NCBI GenBank assembly: GCA_022575985.1
Contig: JAKSXM010000246.1
Location: forward strand, 11,240,001-11,304,000
Direction: 5' to 3'
Length of the DNA: 64,000 nucleotides
Source: Anagrus nilaparvatae
Lineage: Eukaryota > Arthropoda > Insecta > Hymenoptera > Mymaridae
In this document: piece after piece, positions 27,401 to 39,400 of the stretch
Layout: each line of letters begins with the position of its first letter
Position numbering within the stretch: position 1 is the first letter of the stretch
Notes under the pieces: generated by a model
The model's input: the letters and a program-made list of their open reading frames with translations, nothing else
The model's database searches: none
What the model was told of the DNA's origin: nothing
Translations under genes and position numbers: made by a program

Positions 27401-30400
27401 GAAAATACTGTCAGGTTACTCAGGTTACCTGAATTTTTAAATAAATTTACTAAAAACAAAGTAAAGTAACCTGACAGGCTGTTCAAAGGTCTGTTCAAAA
27501 GTACAGGAGCTGAAAATCCCAATTTAATACAGACATTCAAATAAAATCTAATATAAAATAAGTAACTCTAAAGTCAATTTAATTTTTGCAAATGTTCTGT
27601 ATAAAATGTATTTGTAAAATATAAATTACAATTAAATATATATTTAAACTGAAACACATGAGTACTACAAATATAAAATAAGATGTGTCTCTGGTATATT
27701 CACAGAGTATAATATATTTTGGTTAAATCTTGAGTAAAATCTCTCAATAGTCTACTTTTGTGAAATATTCATGAACGGAAATTAATTCTTACATTCTAGT
27801 CTATAGCATATAAAGTAATATACTTTAAATGTACATAATATGTAATATACATGTCTCTACTGGAAAATAACAATAGATCTTGACAAAAGTTTAATGGAAT
27901 TTAATTATGTTATGTGTACAAATGTGGTACAAATGTAGAAAGTTTTATAATATTAATTAAATATTTATATATATAAATAAATAATAAATATGTGTGTGTT
28001 TGTAATGAAAAGTAAAAAAAAAAAATTATTTTAAAAAAGAAAATTTTAATTAATAAAGTTTTTGACATGACGTGTGTTTCGTTATGAATATTTTTTAATC
28101 AAATGAAAGTTAAAATTTTTTGAAATTAGTATTTTGTCCTATTGTTATCAGATATAAACAAAAACTTTTTTGATTTTCATTAATTAAATGTGAGGTTTTA
28201 AGAATTTGGTATATGAAAATCTATGGAAAAGTGTAGTTCTAGACAGGGGCAGATCCAGAGGGGGGAAATTTTCTTTTTGAGGGAGGAATTTTCAAAAATT
28301 ACGTTTTAATAGTGAGAAATCACCAAAAAATTATTAAGAAGCGTTTCAAATTAAAGCTTTGGAAGGGGGTACGACAGATCTTTTGCATCTTGCCCCCCCC
28401 CCCTCGCTTAATTCTACAGAAAAGTCGGGGCCGTTTTTACCGTTTTTGCCGCCTAATGCCAAAAATTAGCCGCCAATGTAAGGCGAGGGAAAAATGTAAA
28501 AATTAAGTTTAAATTCTGTGAGTGAGTGTGTGTGTGTGTGTGTTGCTCTTATCTTCATCATGCACTTGTTCTAAAATTAAATTCATAAATAGGCTTACTA
28601 AATTAATTGTATAATTATACAATGATGTAATAGTACATTACGAGACCGTGTCCAGAAAAGTAAAGAAAGGTCCGACTCGCAGGGAAATTACCTTCCGAGG
28701 TGAAGCCAGGTTCATGAGAAATACTCCATTCAAAATACGGGGGGGGGGGGTGTATTTTCACTGGCGAATACGAGATTTGCTCTACTATAGGTTTTAAAAA
28801 GGGGTTTTTTAACATATTCGCACTTTGAGCGCTTAGATTTGCACCAAAAGGTTTTTTAGGGTCGCTGATCAAGAATTTCGACTTCTTTTTCATAAATAAT
28901 CAATATTTCACCCTTAAAATAGCTAAAACTACCCCTAAAATAGGCGTTATTGCTATTTTCGCACTTTGAGCGTCCAGGATATGTCCATATAGGTTTTTTG
29001 GGTCGCTATTCAAGAATGTCGACTCCTTTTTTTGTGGTGAAATATTGATTATTTATGAAAAAGAAGTCGAAATTCTTTATTAGCTACCCAAAAAACCTAT
29101 ATGAGCACATCCTGGATGCTAAAATTATGAACATTATTTTAAAGGTAAAATATTGATTATTAATGAAAAAGAAGTTGAAATTTTTGATCAGTGACCCAAA
29201 AAACATGTATGGTGAAAATCTGAGCGCTCAAAGTGCAAGTATGTAAAAAAAAACCCTTTTTGGTGGTAGTTTTTGCTAATTTAAGGGTGAAGCCCCCATT
29301 TCTTTACAAAATGACCCCGATTTTCGTATTCAGTGACCCAAAAAACCTATAGTAGAGCAAATCTCGTGTTCGCCAATGAAAATACAACCAAACCCGAATT
29401 AGCCCAGGTCTACATAAATTAAGGCTTGAAGAAAATTTTATTTTGGTTTTACATATTTGTTTTTAAAGTTACTTTAAAATGCTTTTGAAAAAGCTAATAT
29501 GAAATCATAAAACGTGTATTTAAAAAAATTTATTTTCTAAAAATATTTTTAAAAATTTGTATCCCAGGAAAATTTGCGCCTTTTAAAATGCTGGCGCCCT
29601 TCGTAATGGCATACTTGGCGTGCCGGTAAAAATGGCCCTGAGAAAAGTTTCTGCATAGATTAAATAAAAAATTTTTTAGCAGTTGAAGTTTGATTTTACA
29701 TTTTTTAGTAGTGCAAGTTTATGCGTATCCGAAGACACACTTACAGTGTCTTTGTATGTAGTATATTTTCTAATATATAATCTATGCAAAAAATCCACTT
29801 ATGGCAAGCAAAATTCCATATAAATCAAATGGAAATTTCTAACAATTGAAACACTAAAAAATTTTGCTTGCCTCAAGTGGAATTTTCGATTATTGTCATT
29901 GAAAATTTCCTGCTTTCTATAAAGCTAATATTTTTTTCAGTGCATTTTTAGCAAACAAAAAATTATAAAAAAAATTTAGTAAAATTTTGAAACTATTATT
30001 CTTTGCATTGATTTTATTTTATTATGTATACCATACCATGATTATATAGTAAAACGTATTTAAAAGTGTAATTAATATCTTATAGGTCAAATAAATAATT
30101 AATCAAACTATACTTTAATTGCATATCTTATTTTTCAAAGAAATTCATTAAAAAATTGTAATTATCTCCTTAACCGATCAAAAAAAAAAAGTAATTACTA
30201 TTACGAAACATGAAAAAGCTTTCAATTCATGTAAATTATAAATAAATAAGAGGGGCCGTTTAAAATCGTCGCTATTTGAAAAAAAAAATAGAAGATGCAA
30301 AAAGGGCTTAACGAAAATCACATTGATTGAATAGATTTTAGTGATTGTAATCGTTCAATTTTAAGTTTTATAAAAAGCTTTGTATTATTTGTTAGTAGTA

Positions 30401-33400
30401 TCACGTTTTTATACTCGTTTTGATTTTTATACGAGCATTTCATTTATTTATAGAAAATATGTGTTTCAGTAAATTCTGTTTATTTTTTTTACGTTGTTGG
30501 GGAACATAAAGTGACGGCCCTTATAAAAGGTGCCTGTGACGCCTCCATGCCTCGGAAGAAAACCTGTAAAGGAAGAAGGCCAGTCCACTGTTGGGCGCAG
30601 GAAATTGTAGACCTACGGCGAGAGTGCAATCGGGCAAGAAGGATAGCGCAGAGAGCACGAAATCGGACGGAGGCCATGGCACTTTCCTTGGCGTTCAAGG
30701 ACGCTAAGTACAAACTTGCAAGAGCCGTTCGCCTAAGCAAGGCGCGATGCTTGCGTTTATTGCACGAGGAAGTCAACAATGCGTAGCATTTAGTTTGAGA
30801 CAATTAAGCGGATAAAAAATTAATAACCGATGTATAGTTTGAGACAAAATTTAAAAAAAAAGTGTATACTTTGAGATCACTTACTATGTATAGTTTGAGA
30901 TCGATAAATATTCCAAGTATTTGCAAATAAAAATATTTATAAACATTTCCAAACAAATATTATTTTCCAAAATTGATTAAATTGTAAATTTATAAAATAT
31001 TATTAAAATATTATTTTATTCTAGAGCTCCATTTATACCTCGTAGTTAATAAAAAGCTAAAAATTAAAAATTTTGTTGCTGACTTTGAAATTGCAGCACA
31101 TATTTCTGCTTGCAATATTTTTCAATGCAAAACACGCTGTTGCAGATTCCATCTAGGACAAAATTTTTATAAACATGTTCAAAAAGATCAAATTTTAAGA
31201 AATGAATACGCAAAAGAAGAATCAGAAGTCGGTAAATGGGTATCATCTTTTTTTGGCTTATCACTTCTTCCAGCAACAAACGTTCGTGATGTAAATAAAA
31301 TTATAATATACTTTATTTATTTTACTTTTCAGTTATAAACACAAAATTAAAAATGATCTCAAACTATACACATGAATTGTCTCAAACTAAACACGCGAAT
31401 TGTCTCAATCTATACTCTGTTTTGTCTCAAACTATACACCTTTTTTAGAGATTGTCTCAAACTATATACACCCAACAATGACCCCTGAGGTCTTGGCTAC
31501 AAAGTTGTCATGGGCAAACTTAACCCGAGACCCGACAGCGTAATGGACGTGGACGCAATCAAAAGAATAATGGATTCTTTGTTCCCTGATCATCCTATCA
31601 TCGAACACCCGGAGCAGGAGGTTCCCAGGGATCAGATACAACTGTTCAGCGAGGCAGATGCTCGAGGCCATTGGATCAATGAAAAATAAGAAGGCACTGG
31701 GACCGGACGGGATATCAGTGGAGGCACTCAAGCGTTCAGTAAAGATAATCCCTGGTATCCTGTTGGACATGTTTAACGCGTGTCTGGCCTCGGGGACCTT
31801 TCCGAAGAAATGGAAGGTTGCGCGACTTGTGCTTATCAGCAAAGGAAAAGGCGAATCAGGCTCTCCGTCATCCTACAGGCCATTGTGTATGCTAAACACC
31901 ATTGGCAAGGTGATAGATAGCATGCTTCACTCTAGGCTTAGGAGAGCAGTGGCAGACAATGGGGGTCTCTCTGACCAACAACATGGATTTTGAAGGGTAT
32001 TTCACGATCGGCGCCATCAAGCGTGTCGTCGATATCGTGTACAGGACGAGGGAAGTTTGGCATGCGATCCGGAAGGACATTTTGCTTGTAACTTTGGATG
32101 TTAAAAATGCATTCAATTCGGCCCGATGGAACGACATGCTGTCCTCCCTCGAGCAGGATTTTCGGATCCCACATTACCTAAGCAAAGTACTCAGGGACTA
32201 TCTACGGGACCGGAACCTGCTTTACGACACGACCGATGGCAGAAAGGAAAAAAGGCTAAGCTGAGGTATTGCCCAAAGATCGGTGATAGGAACCGATCTG
32301 TGGAATGCCTTTTACGACGGCCTGTTACGAATCGATCTCCCGGAAGAGGCCTACTTGATCGGGTACGTGGACGACGTTGCCTTGGCTATCGTAGCCAGAG
32401 GTGACATCGAGGCTCAGTTGCGGCTGAACGAGGTCAAGAATATCATCAGCCGGTGGATGACGGAGCACGGGCTCCAGCTGGCAATTCCGAAAACCGAAAT
32501 TGTTTCGCTGACCTGTCGAAAGGGTTTCTACTAAAATCGATATAGATTTCGAGGATGGTGGAAATCCTTACAAGATTTCTACTAGGCCACATTTAAAGTA
32601 TCTGGGGGTCCTGCTTGACAACAAGCTGACCTTCAGTGCCCAGTTACAGAAGTCATGTGAAAAGGCTGCTAAGGTGACGTTATTTCTGGCGCGGTTGATA
32701 GTAAATATCGGCGGACCTAGACCGGGAAGGCGGAAGCTTCTAATGTCTACGGTCAACTCCATTCTGCTATATGGAGCAGAGGTATGGGCGGACACCATCC
32801 AGATGAAAAAGTACTGCAAAAAAATCTCTGCAGTACAAAGGCGAGGGTCACTTCGAGCCGGCGATCCAGGTGCTCTCGGGAGTTATTAGTATCAACCTGC
32901 TTGCGCTGGAACGTAAAAGCGTATACTATAGTGACGCGGAGTGACGCGAAATGGCTTCGGCCGTCGCACGCCCCCGCACTATGCACGCATAAAAATATGA
33001 GACAGAAATAGCGGCATTAAATAAAACCAGCAAAAGCGACCGCGCATACTCCGCTTTTTGTGGATTCTATGTCAGAATTTCAGGCATAAAAACCACGTGA
33101 CGCTCAAAATTTTAAACTGTCACGTGGTTTTTATGCCTGAAATTCTGACATAGAATCCACAAAAAGCGGAGTATGCGCGGTCGCTTTTGCTGGTTTTATT
33201 TAATGCCGCTATTTCTGTCTCATATTTTTCTGTGTGTGGATATGTGGCAGCTTCGATGGAATGGTGACCCAGGGGGACGGTGGACACATAGGCTCATAAC
33301 CGACCTCAGGGTTTGGATTGATCGGGGACACGGGGAGATCGATTTCTACCTCATCCTGTTCCTATCTGGACACGGATATTTCCGTAGCCAGCTCTTCAAA

Positions 33401-36400
33401 TGGGGCAAGGTAGGAACAGCGCAATGCTTGTACTGCGCGGGCGAGGTGGATAGTGTTGAGCACACCTTCTTTGGGTGTGTTAGATTTGCGGGTGGACGAC
33501 CAGCCTTTCGCGAATGGAGACCGGAGAGTGTGGTCCAGAAAATGCTACGTAGTAACTGGTACAGGGCAGCAGAGTACGTAAAGACCATACTGAAGCGGAA
33601 GCAGGAGGAGGGTTTCCTCGAGTAGAGGAAACGCTCCTCCTGGCAGGTAAGTGGGGTTTTTTGAATCTTATTACTGAACTTACTACTTTTTAAATTTTAT
33701 TTTTCTTTTTCAGGTTTTGGAGTTCATTTTTCTTTTTTTTTTTAAATTTTTTAGGCACGATGGGCGGATAAAGATTTGCGGGCGGCACATCCTGGGCTGA
33801 AGTTATACCTCAACATGGAGTCCCGGTCCGGGACAAAATGTGTCAAAGGTAATAGGGAGGGGAGTTTAGTGGGTAGGACCTTGCATCATCGGCCGTGCAA
33901 TCGTGGATTGTAGTTCACTAAGATCGATGATTTAATTGTCGAAAATGCAAGGTAGAGTCTCCATATAATCCTTTGGTCCGATGCCAAAGGATATGCGTAA
34001 GATGCATTCTTCACTCCCTCGGAATAAAAAAAAAAAAAAAAAATTACAAATCTAAATTAATAAATTGTATTTCTTAATTAATTTAAATGCATTATTCTGA
34101 TTAATTAAAATTCACACAAAAAGCATAAAAAATTTACACAATATATAAAAAGTTGCATATATCAACGTATGTATAAAAAATATGAATATAGAAACTTTTA
34201 CACCAAAAACAATATAAAGAATTCACACGAAGACATTGAAAGCATTTTTTCCGTCAGTACATATACTGCAGGGTTATAAATTTATTTCTTTTGTTCATAT
34301 ATTATATACTAACTAACTTGTATTATTTACAATTAATCACTTCATGCATATACTCTCTACTGAGTATTTTAGTGAATCAAATTTATATATACTGATCTTG
34401 TCGTGTATTTACTACACTTGATTAAGAATTGTAAGTTTAATTACTAGTGTATTATTATTTTGAATATATCAGCAGTTGATTAATATTTAAATTGTGGTTA
34501 ATTAAAATTATTTATAAAGTTTCTAATTAACGATTTTTATTCGAGTTTATTTCATTTTAATTTAGAACTGTAATAGGAATAAATATTGATTTTAGAGAAA
34601 AAAGTAAGAAAGAAATGTAAATTCTGCACTGAAAAAAATTTTCTACTTCAATAAAGAAGTTTTATATCAGAATCCTGAGATCTAGCGAAGTTTTTTCACA
34701 AAGCACAGAATTTTTTAAAAATTGATAAACAGGGTGGTTTTTAACTCGAGGTTTTTAATTAATTTACTTCTACCAGGTTGCTGCTTCAACTAATATTTGG
34801 TGTTTCGTTCTAGTCTTTATGTCTGAACTTGTCAGATTGAATCATATATTGCCTTAATAATTTTTAAAAAAACTTATCCACGTATAATAAAAAATACAAA
34901 TTAAGACACATTTTAATTATCCAACAAAGAATTAAAAAAAATTTAAATCAAATAAAAACATAAGTATTCTGAAGCAAATAAAGATTTTTTAAAAACTTAT
35001 TCTTTATTTAAGCAATAACCTAACTTATTTAAAATGCTTAATAACTGAAATAACACACCAGGGCATACAAAAAACAAAAGTTTTAAACAGCAATTCTGAT
35101 ATTTTTTATGAAAGGATAAATTTTTTTTTGTTCTACTTGTTTACGGAAGTTGTTGGTCATATATAGAAAACGAGTGTTATAAAGTAAAACAAAAAAATAA
35201 GTTAGACAACAATTTCCCAATGGTACTGTTCTTTAGTATATATAAGTCTTGTGTGTATACTATTTTCCATTTTCCCTGCTTTAAACTTATATAGAAAATA
35301 AATGTGTTTGTATTCAAGGATTTTATCTTATTTTAAGACAAATATTTAATATTAATGTAAAAATTTTAATAATTAAAAGTAATTGATTTTTGCAAACAAA
35401 CTTGACCAAAACTTAAATATGTTCAATTGGTTACAGAGACCAAATCTCTCTGTTTATTCAGTGAAAATATCTTTTCTAGAAATTTGTTTTTAATTACAAA
35501 TAGATAAATATTCAATGATTGTTTATTTATTCATAAAAGTAGTTTGATGCAATGAAATGTTATTATGTTTAAATATTTGTTTAATTAAAATCTATGTAAT
35601 AGTTTAAGTTTTGATAAAATAGAAATAACTTTGGTTTAAAACTAGGAAATTTGAAATTATTTTAACAGAAGTATTTGTACTATTACATATTGTATTACAT
35701 ATTTTGAATCTATTTACTAGTTTCAAACTATGTGGGCACGCATATTTTCTGTACATAATTAGTAATTCTCTTTTTTTGTTAAATTTTTTATTGTATTACA
35801 TTTTTAATGAGCTGTAAGTCTTAGCTTTTAACTCGGTGTGTCTTTGTTAAATTTTGTATATATGAATCTTTTTACCAATCAATCAAAAATAAGTATTAAA
35901 ATATTCCAGATATTTTAATGTATCCTGTAATACACACCGAGTGAAATCTTCTGTATACAATAAAATATGACAAAGAAACACGATATTTGCCCTAGAGATG
36001 AAAGTAATTAGTTCATATATGAAGAAATTTTTTGGAAAATGACATTTATTCGTGTCTCAATTTAGAACCTATTAATCAACTACCATTTAAATTATTTCAC
36101 TTTTAAAAAAAGTTAAAATATAAAATTTATTTGGGAAATAATTGTTTTGTAAGATAAACATGAAAATGGTTTTTTCACTGCAGGCTTTTGGGGTATGAAA
36201 AACAAGGATTATTAACACGTTGGCTGAGTTTTGATTTTTTCGTGGTTTTTTCTGAATTAAAATTTTCAACGTCTTTAAAATAAAATTAATTATGGATATA
36301 AAGGTATTTTCAGGTCGATAATGAGTGGAGTACGCCTGTGCTCTTTTTTAGCTAAATACAACTAGATAACTGACTCAATTCATAGAAAAAAATCAAAACG

Positions 36401-39400
36401 CACGCAGGATTCGAAAAACATGGGTGTATCACGTCATTTAGTGAATATACTTGGAATAATACCAATTAATATGATTTTTTTTATTAAAGTCTGGTTATTA
36501 ATAATCTGTGTTTTGTAAAAAAATAAAAGAGCTGTTTTTATCAAGTTATAAATTTAAGTTCGAATTCTGCGGTAAGATTGATTTTCGAGCTCGAGGCACG
36601 TATAAAATATTTTGTGCGTGACGTCATAAATGTATGTAGTCTTTATTTTTCCTCGTGAATACCTGTCACTTGATCAGCTCCTTATAGGGAAATCTTTCTA
36701 CCAAATCCGTTAAAATGAACTTTTTTAAAAGATAATTTAAATTTTTTTCATGCATTGAGAATCTATCCCAATAATTTTTTACAGTGTATACACTTTAAAA
36801 AGTAACTTTCTTAGATTTACAAAAAAATAGAATTTTTTTGAAAAATTAGCGAATTTTCAAAAAATTTTGTAAATATTCGATAAAAATCGTAAATTTACTA
36901 AATTTAGTATATTCTCGAAAAATTCGAGAATTCTCGATTTTTTTTGTGATTTTACGAAAAAAGTTGTAAATTCACAACTATTTTTCGAAAATTTACAACT
37001 ATTTTTTGTAAATTTTCTAGAAAAAAATTGTAAATTACCAATTTTTCTTGCGAATTCACAAAAAAAAAATCGAGAATACACGAATTTTTGTTAATATACT
37101 AAATTTAGTAAATTTACGATTTTTTTCGAAAATTTACTAATTTTTCGAAAACGTTCTAATTTTTTTGTTAATATAAGAAAGTTACTTTTAACAGTGTACA
37201 TATTAAATAAATATATAAGTTTATGAATAAAATAAATATTATTTAAAGAAAACGTTCATAAATATACATCCAATATCTTTAAATAAAAAATTCAATCTTT
37301 TATTTGATTTTCATATATTTTCTCAACAAAAAATTGTAACAAAAAAAAAACAAAATAAATCATAAACACATAACTTATTGTCAGTGACAGTATTATAAAT
37401 ATATTTAAAAATAAGGCATAAAATTTGCGTAACATTTTGGAAAAAAAAAAAAAAAAATAATAATGCTGAGAAAGAAAATATATATAAGTATATATAATAT
37501 ATTTTGTAGTTGTCAGCGGATAGCTTGCTATTTTTTTTTTACCTGCTAGTGACACAAAGCATACTCGATTGAATTTATATCCCTGGAGGTCAGCAAAATT
37601 TTCGTGAATAAGACCTCCTTAAAGTTATATATATATTTACAATTTTCTTCTGCTTCTTCATTCTCTATCTTTTCGTTATATCAAATGGTTTATCGTACAT
37701 ATGTAAAATATCCATAAAATATTCACCTTTTTATATAAAAATATGTTTTTTTTGAGTGTATATATATAAATATGCATATATATATCAATATTTTTTAGAG
37801 TGAATTTTTTTAAGTAATTAATTTCGTATCAGTAATTATTTATTGTATTGCATTTTTTGAGATTTTGGATATTGCACTTTTTTCTAAAGTTTGAAAACTT
37901 ACAGTGGAGACAAATACTTATGTATTTTAAATTCAATCCCCAAAAAACAATTTGATAGAAAATAATTATTTTATCTAAAACTACTTAAAAATGAAAAGAT
38001 TTTTTGATTAATTTGATTTTTCAAGTAGTTATTAGCATGCCTTGAAATATATAATTATGATTTTATCTAACGATTTTTAAGTAATACTGATAAGTTAATA
38101 CGTAAGTATACTCGATAAAAAATAGAGAAAAAAAATTAGAACGCTTTATTTAAGTTTTATGCCATTAATTTTTTTTTTTTTAACTTAAAATATAATTACT
38201 CTAATAATTATTTTTTTTTGTGCTATTTTTTTGTCTATTTTCAAGGTTTCGAGTTATTTAATTATTCATATTTAATTACGGGAAATATGTTATTCAATAG
38301 TCATCAAAATTAATGTAGTTATTCTTTTTTTACTGCGAATTATAAAATTGTACGTATTTTTTAAAATTAGTCATTCTCTTTTTCGATTCTCTGTTCAAAA
38401 ATTGAGGGCCGTTGAAGTAAGCAGTTATAGTAGTAACAGAAATAATTACATATTTTTCTGGTATTTTCTAAGATACGTACCAAAATATGGAATTATTGAT
38501 CAGAAAATTACCTTTCCAACGTTTGGTAAGAGAAATCGTTAAAGATTTTTCACCGCCACAGTCAAATCTCTTAAAATATTTGGAATTCTAGTTTATTTTT
38601 ATCCAAATAAAAAACGTAACATATCAAACTTTTTTGGTCGGACCCTTTGAGATTTTGATTTATCTCTTTGGTGAAGGGGGGGGGGGGGGGGGTGAATTTT
38701 TGTTTAAACCCCAGGGATCGATTAATTTTTTAATTCTAAGACGAAAAGGTGGAAATAAGTAACTTAGAGAATTTATTTCCTGAATATTGAATTTCTAAGG
38801 TCAGTAACAAGCTAGGGACGCATTTTTTTGTAAAATTTATTTCCACCTTTTCATCTCAGAATTATAAAAATAAATCAATCGATTCCTGACATTTAAAAAG
38901 AAAATTTTTTGTTCAAGCCTACACAAAAAAAGTATAACTCAATGTGGAATTGCTTCGTAAAATTATGTCAAAAAATAAAGATTCTATCCCGCTCGATAAG
39001 GACCAATAATTTGTAATCATTAATATTATTTTCATTAAAAACAATTTCTTTCATTAATAATCAATTTTCAAAACATATTCTTAGACGTCATTTATTAATA
39101 TTTAATAAATAAATCTAAAAAAAAATCTTACCAATACATATATTTTTGTTGTTGTTTGCAATATACGTGTGTCATATTGCAAAAGAAAAAAAAAAGTAAA
39201 CAATAATAATAATAATAATTTTCAATGAACAGAGATTGAATTTTCTATATAATACACGTATTATTTTGTCAAAAACAGTCTTTTTCTATGTAATAAAATA
39301 CACTAAAAGACAGATTTATTTATACCCTTAAACCTAAATAAAGTCAATAATATTTTTTATTGATATATATGCAGAAGAAATGAATTGAAAAAAAAAAGAC

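Larger units (their letters stand above)
30511..32990 (+). pseudogene. R1-clade ORF2: linker and reverse transcriptase, broken
   Basis: Linker residues DASMPRKKTCKGRRPVHCWA and an Arg/Ala-rich helix end at 30781, where an element is inserted. After it the frame resumes at PxGLGYKVVMGKLNPRPDSV, with TGA at the expected Trp codon (31485-31487). RT motifs follow: KKALGPDGISVEALK (31688 on), SSYRPLCMLNTIGKV, SDQQHGF, LDVKNAFNSARW (about 32094), GIAQRSVIGTDLWNAFYDGL and YVDD at 32364-32375, then HLKYLGVLLDNKL. Breaks: an in-frame stop and frameshift near 31992, a stop at 32262-32264, frameshifts near 32530 and about 32850. It is dead. Confidence 0.88.
30493..34041 (+). mobile_element. 5'-truncated R1-clade non-LTR retrotransposon, nested and decayed
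   Basis: A distinctly GC-richer island in AT-rich intron, with ORF2-derived coding pieces in order: pre-RT linker (30511-30781), reverse transcriptase (31480-32990) and C-terminal Cys/His region (33238-33625). These are followed by a 3' UTR and a run of about 18 A at 34026-34043. No endonuclease is present, as expected for a 5' truncation. A Mutator-like element (30782-31472) and a palindrome (32991-33229) have inserted into it. The motif set (SVIGTDLWNAFYDGLL, YVDD, RWNGDPGGRW) points to the R1 clade. It lies in the same direction opposite to the host gene. Confidence 0.88.

Noticed and set aside
31462..31842. Minus-strand frame of 126 codons over the RT
   Set aside because: Opposite strand of the recognisable R1 reverse transcriptase.
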